Below are positions 1 to 6,147 of a stretch of DNA of 7,700 bases, one piece after another; the first letter of the stretch is position 1; each line of letters begins with the position of its first letter. The position numbers and the translations under genes are program-made. The notes beneath the pieces are model-generated. The model worked only from the letters and a program-made list of their open reading frames with translations. It did no database searches and was not told where the DNA came from. Source of the DNA: Balneolaceae bacterium (GTDB taxonomy: Bacteria > Bacteroidota > Rhodothermia > Balneolales > Balneolaceae); NCBI GenBank assembly GCA_007123985.1, contig SLGA01000305.1, positions 1-7,700 of the forward strand. Reading direction: 5' to 3'.

Positions 1-566
1 ACATCCGGGCGCTTTTGTGCAATCCATGCAAGTCCTTTTCTGAATGTAGGTTTATCTTTTGAAAACGGTACAATTTTTCCTTCAGGGTAGATAAAAAGTG
101 AGGAGTTTGGACGATCAAAAGAATCCACTGCATAACGTAGTGATTTAACGGCAGAACGCGGATTTTCAAGGTTCACGGAAAAAGCACCAATATTCTTGAA
201 AAAAGAGTGCTGTTTCAATTGCTTGTCTTCCATCATGGCACGAGCGTTCTGGTGGAAAACTTTTTGGTTGAGTAAAAGCGGTATCAGCCCGTCCCACCAG
301 GAGGAGTGGTTGAGATAGTAGATCGTTTTACTCTCTGAGGCCGGTTTATAGTTTTGAGAGATCCATACCCTTTTAAAACGCCTTCTGAAAAGAAGCCTCA
401 CGTAGATGTCGAAAATCGTAATGAATGAGCGAGATTCATTCGCTGGTATAAATTCAGGATTATTCAATTTGAGCAGATTTTCAGGGATAGTTATTTGGAA
501 TTTTTCGGAGAATAAAGGTACTATTTTTTCTCTATTGATAGGATAGTGGTGATTCCATTTAACCAT
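1..566 (-). CDS. PlsC-like lysophospholipid acyltransferase, partial (C-terminus beyond window)
   Basis: The first 188 residues of a glycerolipid acyltransferase are visible; the gene continues past base 1. The PlsC family moves acyl groups onto lysophospholipids or related acceptors at the inner face of the cytoplasmic membrane. The catalytic HX4D motif appears as NHSSWWD (His87, Asp92), and the acceptor-binding motif as FIYPEGK (about 158-164), where other members have FPEG. The stretch about 108-145 (ARAMMEDKQL, then FFKNIGAFSVN) fits the Bacteroidota-type branch. I see no N-terminal signal sequence, only a short hydrophobic patch near residues 48-60. ATG at 566-564 is the start: a TAG lies in frame upstream with no ATG, GTG or TTG between, and there is no clear Shine-Dalgarno. 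The gene lies 37 bases after the stop of the BamA/TamA-like gene on the same strand, so the two are probably co-transcribed. The acyl donor and acceptor cannot be told from sequence. Confidence 0.88.
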   Translation of the reverse strand, partial: MVKWNHHYPINREKIVPLFSEKFQITIPENLLKLNNPEFIPANESRSFITIFDIYVRLLFRRRFKRVWISQNYKPASESKTIYYLNHSSWWDGLIPLLLNQKVFHQNARAMMEDKQLKQHSFFKNIGAFSVNLENPRSAVKSLRYAVDSFDRPNSSLFIYPEGKIVPFSKDKPTFRKGLAWIAQKRPD

Positions 567-603
567 TTCGAAGAATGTTGAGTTTCTGTTCGGAAGTGTC
601 TAT

Positions 604-2550
604 TCAGAAGGCCTGACCTATACTAAAATGAATACCAATTTTATTCCAGCCTGAACTATAGTTTGCTCCTTCAAAAATATTCAGATCTTCATCTGTTGGA
701 TTTAATTTGTATGCGAAATCAATACGGACAGGGCCGATTGGCGATTCATAGCGAACCCCCGCACCTGTACTGAACTGCACAGGACGTTCGTTTATGGAGT
801 GAATATCACTCCAAACCTGGCCACCATCTAAAAATGCTGCCAGGCCAAAATTCGGGGCAACACGCCCAAATTGTTGCCGCAGTTCAAGGTTGAAATTGAA
901 CACGGTTCTACCACCGATGGGTACATATCCCTGAAAATTTCCCGCTTCATTAAAAGAGGGCAATTTAGGCCCTAATGAGTACCTGTACCAGCCTCTTACC
1001 GAGTTGGTACCACCCGTATAGTAGAGCACATTATTAGGGAGAAAATCAGCTTCCGGAGAAAATAGGGATCCGGAGTAAACTCTCTTGGCAAGTGTTGCTG
1101 ATCGCCATAACGTGGTGAAACGGCGAACATCCAGAGAAAATTTCTGAAACCGATGATCTGCCTCTCTGAGTGTACCGGATATTTCTATAAACGATTGCAC
1201 AAACCATCCCCTTGGTTGTAGAGAATACCCCTCCATATAAAGACCCGAAAACCGAAAAGATGAAATTTTGTATTCATCACCAAGAGAAAAGGGGGTTCGA
1301 AAAAACAGGTCGCGATTAATCTCATGATTTATGGAATATTCGTAAGATAGGGTAGCCGTTACATTTCTTCTGAACGTATAAATGAGGCTGCTGTTCAGGC
1401 CTGTTTGCTGCAGTTCAAAAGCGGGTTCTAATTTTCGGCGGGCAAAAAGAGTTGTTACGCTCGAACTTTTTGAATTGAACACATACGGGAAGAGATAATC
1501 GGCACTTACAAATTGCTCAATAAACGATGCCCGAATATTTGTGCCAAGTCTATGTGCCCGCCCGTTGATATTTCTGTGCTGCCATGTAATTTGCCCGCGG
1601 AGGTACTCTTCTCTGTCAATGCCTATAACGGCCTGCACGGTTCTCAAGGGATATTCACGCACCCTGATGAGCGTATTGAGTGTTGAATCCTGTTCCTGAA
1701 CAGGCAGTGATATTGTGGCAAATCGAAAAAGATGATGATTAAACAAAGATCGTTGTGCGTCCTGAAAATTGGATTGGCTGTATGGTTCCCCGGTTTTTAA
1801 ATCAGCTTGCCTCAAAAAAAGAGACTCGGGAACAGAAAGATCTCCCTCAATGATAAAATCACCAAGAAATGTTTTTTGATTTGGGTTGATCAGAATTTCA
1901 ACGTCTGCAAGATGTGATACTGAATCAATTTTAGCATTGATTGCAACCTCAGCCCAGGCATATCCCCGATTTTTAAGTTTCGATAAAAATCGATCTTCCG
2001 TCTCCGGAATTCCAACCGTCTGAAATCGCTGTCCTATGCTGTAAGCGTGATTTTCTGATAAACGCCTGAAGGCGCGAACACTGTACATTTCATTCCTTAT
2101 ATCGTCACTTCCTATGAATACAATATCACTGGATGCGATTCGTATCGGGTGTCCTTCATCGATAATAAAAGCAACTTTTTTTCGCCACGGTTTCTTTAAT
2201 TCCTCCATTTCGTAATTCACCCGAACGCGGTGATATCCCCGCCTCTGATAAAAGCGTTCAATGCGTATTACGTCTCTCCGGAACTCTGATTCATCGACTT
2301 TGTAATCATCAATTTGCCCTAAAAATTTTTGCAAATAGGCGGGAGTTGAAGTTGCGATGATTTCTCTTAACTCCTTATTTCGAAATTCTTCATTACCACT
2401 GAAAGAAACTCTCCAAACCACAGGCTCTGCTTCAATCTCCTGAGCATGAAGGTTTGAAGCAGAAGATATCAATAGTATACTAGGAAAGAGTAATAAAGCA
2501 CTGCCATGCAGCGAATTAAACTTGAAGTATATTCGCAGACACCTAAACAT
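604..2550 (-). CDS. BamA/TamA family outer membrane protein (POTRA plus beta-barrel)
   Basis: A 648-residue Omp85-superfamily protein. Residues 1-36 form a signal peptide (hydrophobic core about 17-32, ending LHA-Q), so it is exported. Periplasmic POTRA-like repeats follow at about 46-133, 135-224 and 227-298, seen as recurring 'F-G--- (hydrophobic) ... RGY ... V-I-V-EG' patterns, for example at GYHRVRVNYE and the third repeat's FIIEGD. The C-terminal half, about 305-648, is a 16-strand-type barrel. It carries the Omp85 loop-6 motif as GGTNSVRGW (513-521), then LDGGQVW (574-580), the GVRYESPIGPVRIDFAY strand pair (598-613), and a terminal phenylalanine, the usual outer-membrane sorting signal. 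At 648 residues with about three POTRA domains it is shorter than housekeeping BamA (about 800 residues, five POTRA) and nearer TamA in size. It is therefore probably an accessory Omp85 protein that inserts barrels or moves lipids, not BamA itself. ATG at 2550 gives a proper signal peptide; no Shine-Dalgarno is visible. The acyltransferase gene follows directly. Confidence 0.9.
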   Translation of the reverse strand: MFRCLRIYFKFNSLHGSALLLFPSILLISSASNLHAQEIEAEPVVWRVSFSGNEEFRNKELREIIATSTPAYLQKFLGQIDDYKVDESEFRRDVIRIERFYQRRGYHRVRVNYEMEELKKPWRKKVAFIIDEGHPIRIASSDIVFIGSDDIRNEMYSVRAFRRLSENHAYSIGQRFQTVGIPETEDRFLSKLKNRGYAWAEVAINAKIDSVSHLADVEILINPNQKTFLGDFIIEGDLSVPESLFLRQADLKTGEPYSQSNFQDAQRSLFNHHLFRFATISLPVQEQDSTLNTLIRVREYPLRTVQAVIGIDREEYLRGQITWQHRNINGRAHRLGTNIRASFIEQFVSADYLFPYVFNSKSSSVTTLFARRKLEPAFELQQTGLNSSLIYTFRRNVTATLSYEYSINHEINRDLFFRTPFSLGDEYKISSFRFSGLYMEGYSLQPRGWFVQSFIEISGTLREADHRFQKFSLDVRRFTTLWRSATLAKRVYSGSLFSPEADFLPNNVLYYTGGTNSVRGWYRYSLGPKLPSFNEAGNFQGYVPIGGRTVFNFNLELRQQFGRVAPNFGLAAFLDGGQVWSDIHSINERPVQFSTGAGVRYESPIGPVRIDFAYKLNPTDEDLNIFEGANYSSGWNKIGIHFSIGQAF

Positions 2551-2656
2551 GGTCTACAGCAAAAATTTATTCAACATTAGCAATTTTTAATGTATTATAG
2601 TAAACATATAAGCAATTACATATTTATTAATCAATTAACTGTAAAATATTACGATC
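2551..2656. promoter_or_regulatory. Divergent intergenic promoter region
   Basis: These 106 very AT-rich bases separate two divergent genes and must hold both promoters. On the minus strand a perfect TATAAT -10 box lies at 2599-2594, about 45 bases before the BamA/TamA-like start, but I see no good -35 partner at 16-18 bases. An alternative on the same strand is TTGATT, 17 bases, then TTATAT. A short inverted repeat, TTAAT-CA-ATTAA, sits at 2627-2638 just before the amidase gene and could be an operator, although such repeats are common by chance in AT-rich DNA. No plus-strand promoter stands out. Confidence 0.35.
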
Positions 2657-3721
2657 ATGGGCAAAATTGCATTCAAATTCATAGCAAATGTTTGTATTGC
2701 TGCTTTAATTATTCAACTAACAGCTCCAATAGCTGAAGCTTGTACAAGGATTATATATAAAGGTCCAAATGACACAATTTTAACCGGCCGCAATATGGAT
2801 TTCTCACTTCCCATTCCTGCAAATTTGTGGATTTTCCCAAGAGGCATGGAAAGATCCACAAGTGTTGGCCCAAACTCACTCACATGGACCTCCAAATATG
2901 GGAGTCTTGCAGTTAGTTCTTTTGATATTTCTACTTCTGATGGAATGAATGAAGCTGGGCTTGTTGCTAACCTGCTATGGCTGGTTGAATCGGAATACCC
3001 GGACTTTGAACAAGAAGAAGAGCGGCCAGGGGTCGCAATTTCAGCGTGGGCACAGTATGTGTTGGATAATTTTGCAACGGTAGCGGAAGCTGTGGATGAC
3101 CTCGGAAGAGAAGACTTTGTTGTGGTTACAGATTTTATTCCCGGAACAGATAAATTTACCACAGTTCACCTTTCCGTATCAGATGCTTCCGGTGACAGCG
3201 CAATTTTTGAATATATCGAAGGCAGGCTCGTGATTCACCATGATCCGTCCTACATTGTAATGACGAACGATCCACCTTACAATGAGCAATTGGCGCTTCT
3301 TAAATATTGGGAGAATATTCCGGGAAATGTGTTTTTGCCGGGCACGGTAAAATCGACAGACCGATTTGTGCGCGCTCACTACTACATTAACCATGTTCCG
3401 GTAACAGATGACCCTCAAATATCTGTTGCTTCCACATTTAGTGTATTAAGAAATACTTCAGTACCCTATGGATATGAAATTGAAGGGTTCCCGAATCTTT
3501 CAACCACACAATGGCGTTCCGTTGCCGACCATAAACACATGCGCTACTTTTTTGAAACGGCAACTACTCCGAACACATTTTGGGTGGACCTGAATCATTT
3601 CAACTTTAGTGAAGATTCGCCTGTAAAAGTACTGCGAACGGATGGTGGTCAAACCTATTCCGGTGAAACTTCTTCTTTGTTTAGTGAGGCAGAACCTTTT
3701 GTCTTTCAGGGTATCGAATAA
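2657..3721 (+). CDS. Exported linear amide C-N hydrolase, choloylglycine hydrolase/penicillin V acylase family
   Basis: A 354-residue Ntn-type amidase. The family cleaves linear amide bonds: bile-salt amides, penicillin V side chains, and in some Gram-negative members N-acyl homoserine lactones. Residues 1-28 are a signal peptide (lysines 3 and 7, hydrophobic core 8-23, AEA before the cut). Cleavage after Ala28 would expose Cys29, the catalytic N-terminal nucleophile, at the start of CTRIIY. Other family residues are in place: Arg45 and Asp48 in GRNMDF, the DGMNEAGL block at 95-102, Asn204 in VMTNDPPYNEQL, and Arg236 or Arg239 in STDRFVRA. Trp58 and Trp108 may line the substrate pocket, as tryptophans do in the Pectobacterium penicillin V acylase; that alignment is not verified. 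Length is normal for the family. The export signal places it in the periplasm or outside, so it resembles the Gram-negative cluster more than cytoplasmic gut bile-salt hydrolases. It appears monocistronic. The true substrate is unknown. Confidence 0.92.
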   Translation: MGKIAFKFIANVCIAALIIQLTAPIAEACTRIIYKGPNDTILTGRNMDFSLPIPANLWIFPRGMERSTSVGPNSLTWTSKYGSLAVSSFDISTSDGMNEAGLVANLLWLVESEYPDFEQEEERPGVAISAWAQYVLDNFATVAEAVDDLGREDFVVVTDFIPGTDKFTTVHLSVSDASGDSAIFEYIEGRLVIHHDPSYIVMTNDPPYNEQLALLKYWENIPGNVFLPGTVKSTDRFVRAHYYINHVPVTDDPQISVASTFSVLRNTSVPYGYEIEGFPNLSTTQWRSVADHKHMRYFFETATTPNTFWVDLNHFNFSEDSPVKVLRTDGGQTYSGETSSLFSEAEPFVFQGIE

Positions 3722-3742
3722 GTTCGGAGGGTTCATTTATTA

Positions 3743-3773
3743 AATCTGATTCAGTATTGTTTAGAATCAGGTT
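3743..3773 (+). terminator. Possible weak terminator hairpin after the amidase gene
   Basis: Perfect 7-base arms CTGATTC (3746-3752) and GAATCAG (3764-3770) enclose an 11-base loop. In plus-strand RNA the stem extends by a U-G wobble and two A-U pairs to AATCTGATTC/GAATCAGGTT. It starts 22 bases after the amidase stop and lies between convergent genes. There is no T-run after it on either strand, so Rho-independent termination is uncertain; it may only stabilise the mRNA end. On the minus strand the wobble becomes an A-C mismatch, so the structure suits the amidase transcript better. Confidence 0.4.
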
Positions 3774-3788
3774 ATAAACTTATAAATT

Positions 3789-3858
3789 GCCGCTTTTGAT
3801 CTTTACGAAGATAGATCCTTTATTCAACTGGGATTGGGTTTGCCAGGTCAAAAGCGGC
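3789..3858 (-). repeat. 14-base inverted repeat spanning the 3' end of the lipoprotein gene
   Basis: GCCGCTTTTGA (3789-3799) is the exact reverse complement of TCAAAAGCGGC (3848-3858). Past one mismatch the pairing continues for two bases, so 13 of 14 positions pair in minus-strand RNA; in plus-strand RNA the odd position is a U-G wobble. One arm is in the last codons of the lipoprotein gene, the other is past its stop codon, and the 42-base loop holds the stop. A small inner hairpin, ATCTT-TACG-AAGAT, lies at 3799-3812. The bases after the stem on the minus strand are AT-rich (AATTTATAAG) without a clean T-run. It is probably a 3'-end structure that terminates or protects the transcript of the methyltransferase-lipoprotein pair; this role is inferred. 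Confidence 0.5.
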
Positions 3859-4365
3859 TTCAAACCGTAGTTCATCATTCAGGTAGAGCCTGTAATAATA
3901 GGTCAGTTCTGCCAGGTCAAACTCTTTTGACCAGGTATTGATATTTCTTGTTGGACGATCCTCAATGGTTCGTTCATCCGCAGGAAAAAACTGCTCCAAA
4001 ACTGTGCCTCGATCATCTGCATAACCACCGTAAAAATTATTGTCGTGTTCGGTTCCGTCTTCATAACGGTGATCATGACTCAGGTGTAGCCTTTCACCTT
4101 TCATTTGTATAATCCAGGTGCGTGAATGGTCATCATCAACATGAAAAGGAATCCGAACCACTTCATCATCACAGCTTTCAAGTATCATTAATAAACGAGC
4201 ATTTTCGAATGCTTCACCACCTCCAATATCAGAGAGAGTAGTTGTACCTTCGTACGCATAGCCGCAATAGTCTTCATAGTTGACTAAAAAATTTCCCTGT
4301 ACTTGTTGTTCTTCTGTACACGCGATGAATAAAGCCAGGGTAAGCAGCGAAATCAAACTCTTCAT
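3820..4365 (-). CDS. Small putative lipoprotein, function unknown
   Basis: I do not recognise this 181-residue protein. The N-terminus (Lys2, hydrophobic 4-14, then LFIAC with Cys16) looks like a lipoprotein signal with a loose lipobox, so it is probably a lipid-anchored periplasmic or outer-membrane protein. The mature part is acidic, rich in aromatic residues and apparently all-beta, like many small Bacteroidota lipoproteins. It has two further cysteines (Cys34, Cys65) that could form a disulfide. Two histidine/aspartate-rich stretches, HVDDDH at 75-80 and HLSHDHRYEDGTEHD at 94-108, could bind a metal, but this is only suggested by composition. Its ATG overlaps the stop of the upstream methyltransferase gene (ATGA at 4365-4362), and a GGAG ribosome-binding site lies inside that gene's 3' end, so translation is probably coupled. 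The pairing with an rRNA methyltransferase may be simple operon packing. Confidence is high for a real gene and low for any role. Confidence 0.78.
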   Translation of the reverse strand: MKSLISLLTLALFIACTEEQQVQGNFLVNYEDYCGYAYEGTTTLSDIGGGEAFENARLLMILESCDDEVVRIPFHVDDDHSRTWIIQMKGERLHLSHDHRYEDGTEHDNNFYGGYADDRGTVLEQFFPADERTIEDRPTRNINTWSKEFDLAELTYYYRLYLNDELRFEAAFDLANPIPVE

Positions 4366-5522
4366 CCCTTTTTACTCCCTTCGTAAAGTTCATATTCAAG
4401 CAGCCTGCACTCAATGGTGGAATTGAAAAATGTTGTGCGGCTCTTTGCTCTGAGACCCACTTTTTTTGCAAGTGCATTGTTTCCGGTGAAAACATACCCG
4501 GTTTTACCGGCACATTCGCTCTTCATAAAATCACCAATACTTTTGTAAAGCGGACGCAGATCGGTGTCATCACCAAGACGCATACCGTAAGGAGGATTCA
4601 CTACTACCACACCCTTTCCTTCTGGTATCGGAGTTTCAGAAATATCACAGGTTGTAAATTCAATCAGGTGATCAACACCGGCGGTTTGAGCGTTCTTTTT
4701 TGCTGTTATAATGGCATTCGCATCACTATCAGTTGCAATAAATTTACCACCCGGAGTTTTATTAATCTGCTTTTTGGCATCGTCCCGAATTTGTTGATAT
4801 AGCTCATCATCATACCCCACAATGTGCATAAACCCAAAATTATTGCGAAGAGATGCAGGGGCACGATTCATCGCTTTCATTACGGCTTCGATTACAAGAG
4901 TTCCGCTGCCGGTCATGGGATTAATAAAATTCTGGCCGGGTTCCCAGTTTGTAGCCTCAATTATACCAGCAGCCAGCGACTCCTGCATGGGAGCCGATAC
5001 CGATGCAGACCGGTAGTTTCTGCGGGAGAGCGATTCACCCGAGGTATCGATAAAAATCCTGGCTTCATCGCGTGTCCAATAGAGAAAAACAACGCTTTTT
5101 TGAAGGTCGGGGCCACTGTCGGGTCGTTCATTTTTTTTATACCTGATTCGATCGGCAATGGCATCTTTCACCACCAGATTTGCATATTGGTCGTTCTCAA
5201 TGGTATGGTGATCAATGCGCGAAGTAACTGAAAAATAACCATCAGAGGCAATCCAGTTTTCCCAGGGCATTTTTTTTATCCAATTTCGCAGTTTATCCGG
5301 ATTGTCAATACGGGTCTCTTCAATCAAATAATGAACGCGGTGTGCTGTGCGAAGCCAGAAATTTAGTTTGATGCAGTCGTTCAGATCTGCTTCGATCTCA
5401 ACGCCGGTTTCTCTCTTCGTTTTGATTGCATAACCCAGGTTTGAGACCTCGTTTTCAAGGAATGGGGCCAGCCCAAGCGGACATGTTATAGATACGGTAC
5501 TTTTTTGGGTGAAATCTGCCAT
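4362..5522 (-). CDS. THUMP-domain class I SAM-dependent rRNA methyltransferase, RlmL-like
   Basis: A 386-residue enzyme of the RlmL/YpsC family (COG0116 type), expected to methylate N2 of a guanine in 23S rRNA (G2445 in E. coli numbering) in the cytoplasm. An N-terminal ferredoxin-like and THUMP region covers about 5-160. The family signature DTSGESLSRRNYR is at 159-171. The Rossmann methyltransferase domain carries SAM motif I as NPMTGSGT (201-208), an acidic motif II at ATDSDANA (263-270), and the catalytic NPPYG at 309-313. It equals the N-terminal half of E. coli RlmKL, without the fused RlmK part; this stand-alone form is usual outside Gammaproteobacteria. Motif I has Asn where Asp-Pro is common, and Thr in place of the usual Cys. 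The frame runs upstream to a TTG at 5555, but that codon lies in the T-tract side of a terminator. ATG at 5522, giving MADFTQK, is the better start; no Shine-Dalgarno is seen. The gene overlaps the downstream lipoprotein start by four bases. Confidence 0.92.
   Translation of the reverse strand: MADFTQKSTVSITCPLGLAPFLENEVSNLGYAIKTKRETGVEIEADLNDCIKLNFWLRTAHRVHYLIEETRIDNPDKLRNWIKKMPWENWIASDGYFSVTSRIDHHTIENDQYANLVVKDAIADRIRYKKNERPDSGPDLQKSVVFLYWTRDEARIFIDTSGESLSRRNYRSASVSAPMQESLAAGIIEATNWEPGQNFINPMTGSGTLVIEAVMKAMNRAPASLRNNFGFMHIVGYDDELYQQIRDDAKKQINKTPGGKFIATDSDANAIITAKKNAQTAGVDHLIEFTTCDISETPIPEGKGVVVVNPPYGMRLGDDTDLRPLYKSIGDFMKSECAGKTGYVFTGNNALAKKVGLRAKSRTTFFNSTIECRLLEYELYEGSKKG
4375..4381 (-). 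promoter_or_regulatory. Ribosome-binding site of the lipoprotein gene, inside the upstream gene
   Basis: On the minus strand AAGGGAG ends nine bases before the lipoprotein ATG (GGAG core at 4378-4375). It sits in the last codons of the methyltransferase gene. It is one of only two convincing Shine-Dalgarno sequences in the window and supports the ATG in the ATGA overlap as the true start, through re-initiation or direct binding. Confidence 0.6.
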
Positions 5523-5553
5523 GTACAATAGTTTATCATTTAAATAGGTAAAC

Positions 5554-5592
5554 AAAAAAACCGGTTAACTGTGAAGTACAATCAACCGGTTT
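5554..5592 (-). terminator. Rho-independent terminator after the FKBP gene
   Basis: On the minus strand AAACCGGTT (5592-5584) and AACCGGTTT (5566-5558) form a perfect 9-base stem around a 17-base loop, and the second arm runs into a run of seven T in total (5560-5554). It begins 22 bases after the FKBP stop codon. This is the clearest terminator in the window. It separates FKBP transcription from the methyltransferase-lipoprotein pair, unless read-through occurs. Confidence 0.85.
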
Positions 5593-5614
5593 ATATATAG
5601 TTGCTGGGATTGAA

Positions 5615-6043
5615 TTATGCTACTTCAACCAACTCAATTTTGAACGAGAGATCTTTACCTGCCAGCGGATGATTGGCATCGAGAGTAAGTTCCTCATCGG
5701 TAATATTTGTGATACGAACGGGTACTGGCTGGCCGTTTGGCTGATTAACCTGAAGCTGCATTCCAACCTGCGGTTCAACATCAGCCGGAAGCTGATCTTT
5801 TGGTACATTTAGCACCAGATCTTCTCTTAGTTCTCCGTAAGCTTCTCCGCTTGGGATATCAACTTTTGTAGAATCACCTACATTTAAGCCGATAACTGCT
5901 TTTTCAAAACCCGGGATTAGCTGTCCCTGGCCCAATGTAAATTCGAGTGGTTCTCTTTCCTGAGAAGTATCAAAAACTTCTCCGTTTTCTAATGTTCCTG
6001 TATAGTGAACTTTTACTGTATCACCATCTTTTGCGATAGACAA
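5615..6043 (-). CDS. SlyD-like FKBP-type peptidyl-prolyl cis-trans isomerase
   Basis: A 142-residue cytoplasmic prolyl isomerase and probable folding helper. The FKBP domain is split as in SlyD/SlpA: residues 1-68 hold KVHYTGTLENGEVFD (11-25), the active-site strand and LIPGFEKAVIGL (42-53). An inserted flap (IF) domain, the chaperone part in SlyD, covers about 69-121. The fold closes with DANHPLAGKDLSFKIELVEV (122-141). There is no signal peptide and none of the histidine/cysteine-rich metal-binding tail of E. coli SlyD (196 residues), so nickel handling is unlikely. The start is TTG at 6043: an in-frame stop lies upstream with no ATG between, the next in-frame Met is far inside the domain (residue 95), and AGGA sits five bases ahead. 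The resulting N-terminus, MSIAKDGDTVKVHYTG, is typical of the family. The gene is followed by a strong terminator, so it is probably monocistronic. I give no gene symbol because SlyD and SlpA/FkpB types are hard to separate here. Confidence 0.93.
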   Translation of the reverse strand: MSIAKDGDTVKVHYTGTLENGEVFDTSQEREPLEFTLGQGQLIPGFEKAVIGLNVGDSTKVDIPSGEAYGELREDLVLNVPKDQLPADVEPQVGMQLQVNQPNGQPVPVRITNITDEELTLDANHPLAGKDLSFKIELVEVA

Positions 6044-6147
6044 AATATTCCTGTTGTTTAATTTGTAAATTCAATTATCCTTAAAGATACCCTTTTTTAA
6101 ACAGAAAATTGAATAGAAACCCGTTATCAATAGGTATTACAATCTCT
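6044..6147. promoter_or_regulatory. Divergent intergenic region between FKBP and CoA-binding genes
   Basis: These 104 AT-rich bases separate two divergent genes and should hold both promoters. I could not pick a convincing -10/-35 pair on either strand. A weak minus-strand candidate is TATCTTTA (about 6090-6083), close to the Bacteroidota TAnnTTTG box but with no TTG partner at the right distance. Two short inverted repeats (6060-6071 and 6069-6076 with 6107-6114) consist almost only of A and T. Confidence 0.25.
6049..6052 (-). promoter_or_regulatory. Ribosome-binding site fixing the TTG start of the FKBP gene
   Basis: AGGA on the minus strand ends five bases before the TTG at 6043. Most genes here lack a Shine-Dalgarno, so its presence in front of a non-ATG codon supports that codon as the start and may compensate for it. 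Confidence 0.6.

Noticed and set aside
2657..2743. The amidase as a lipoprotein anchored at Cys29
   Set aside because: The residues before Cys are I-A-E-A; Glu at -2 does not fit a lipobox, and the cysteine is needed free as the catalytic nucleophile.
2713..3162. 149-codon open frame on the minus strand inside the amidase gene
   Set aside because: It is antisense to a well-supported gene with intact catalytic residues, and its translation is low-complexity (Ser/Thr-rich) without any domain.
3179..3736. Two further minus-strand open frames (3179-3418 and 3500-3736) antisense to the amidase gene
   Set aside because: They are shadows of the coding strand, with no recognisable motif, signal sequence or ribosome-binding site.
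4824..5231. 135-codon plus-strand open frame inside the methyltransferase gene
   Set aside because: It is antisense to a conserved enzyme and has no family features.
5523..5555. Upstream TTG start adding 11 residues to the methyltransferase
   Set aside because: The TTG is directly next to the terminator T-tract, so any transcript starting after the terminator would barely include it; the ATG at 5522 gives the usual N-terminus close to the first strand.
6060..6114. Short inverted repeats between the FKBP and CoA-binding genes (AATTT-GT-AAATT; ATTCAATT with AATTGAAT)
   Set aside because: They consist almost only of A and T in an AT-rich spacer and are expected by chance at this length.
6109..6147. 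Upstream TTG start adding 13 residues to the CoA-binding protein
   Set aside because: The added residues are unlike the family N-terminus, and there is no ribosome-binding site; ATG at 6148 fits better.
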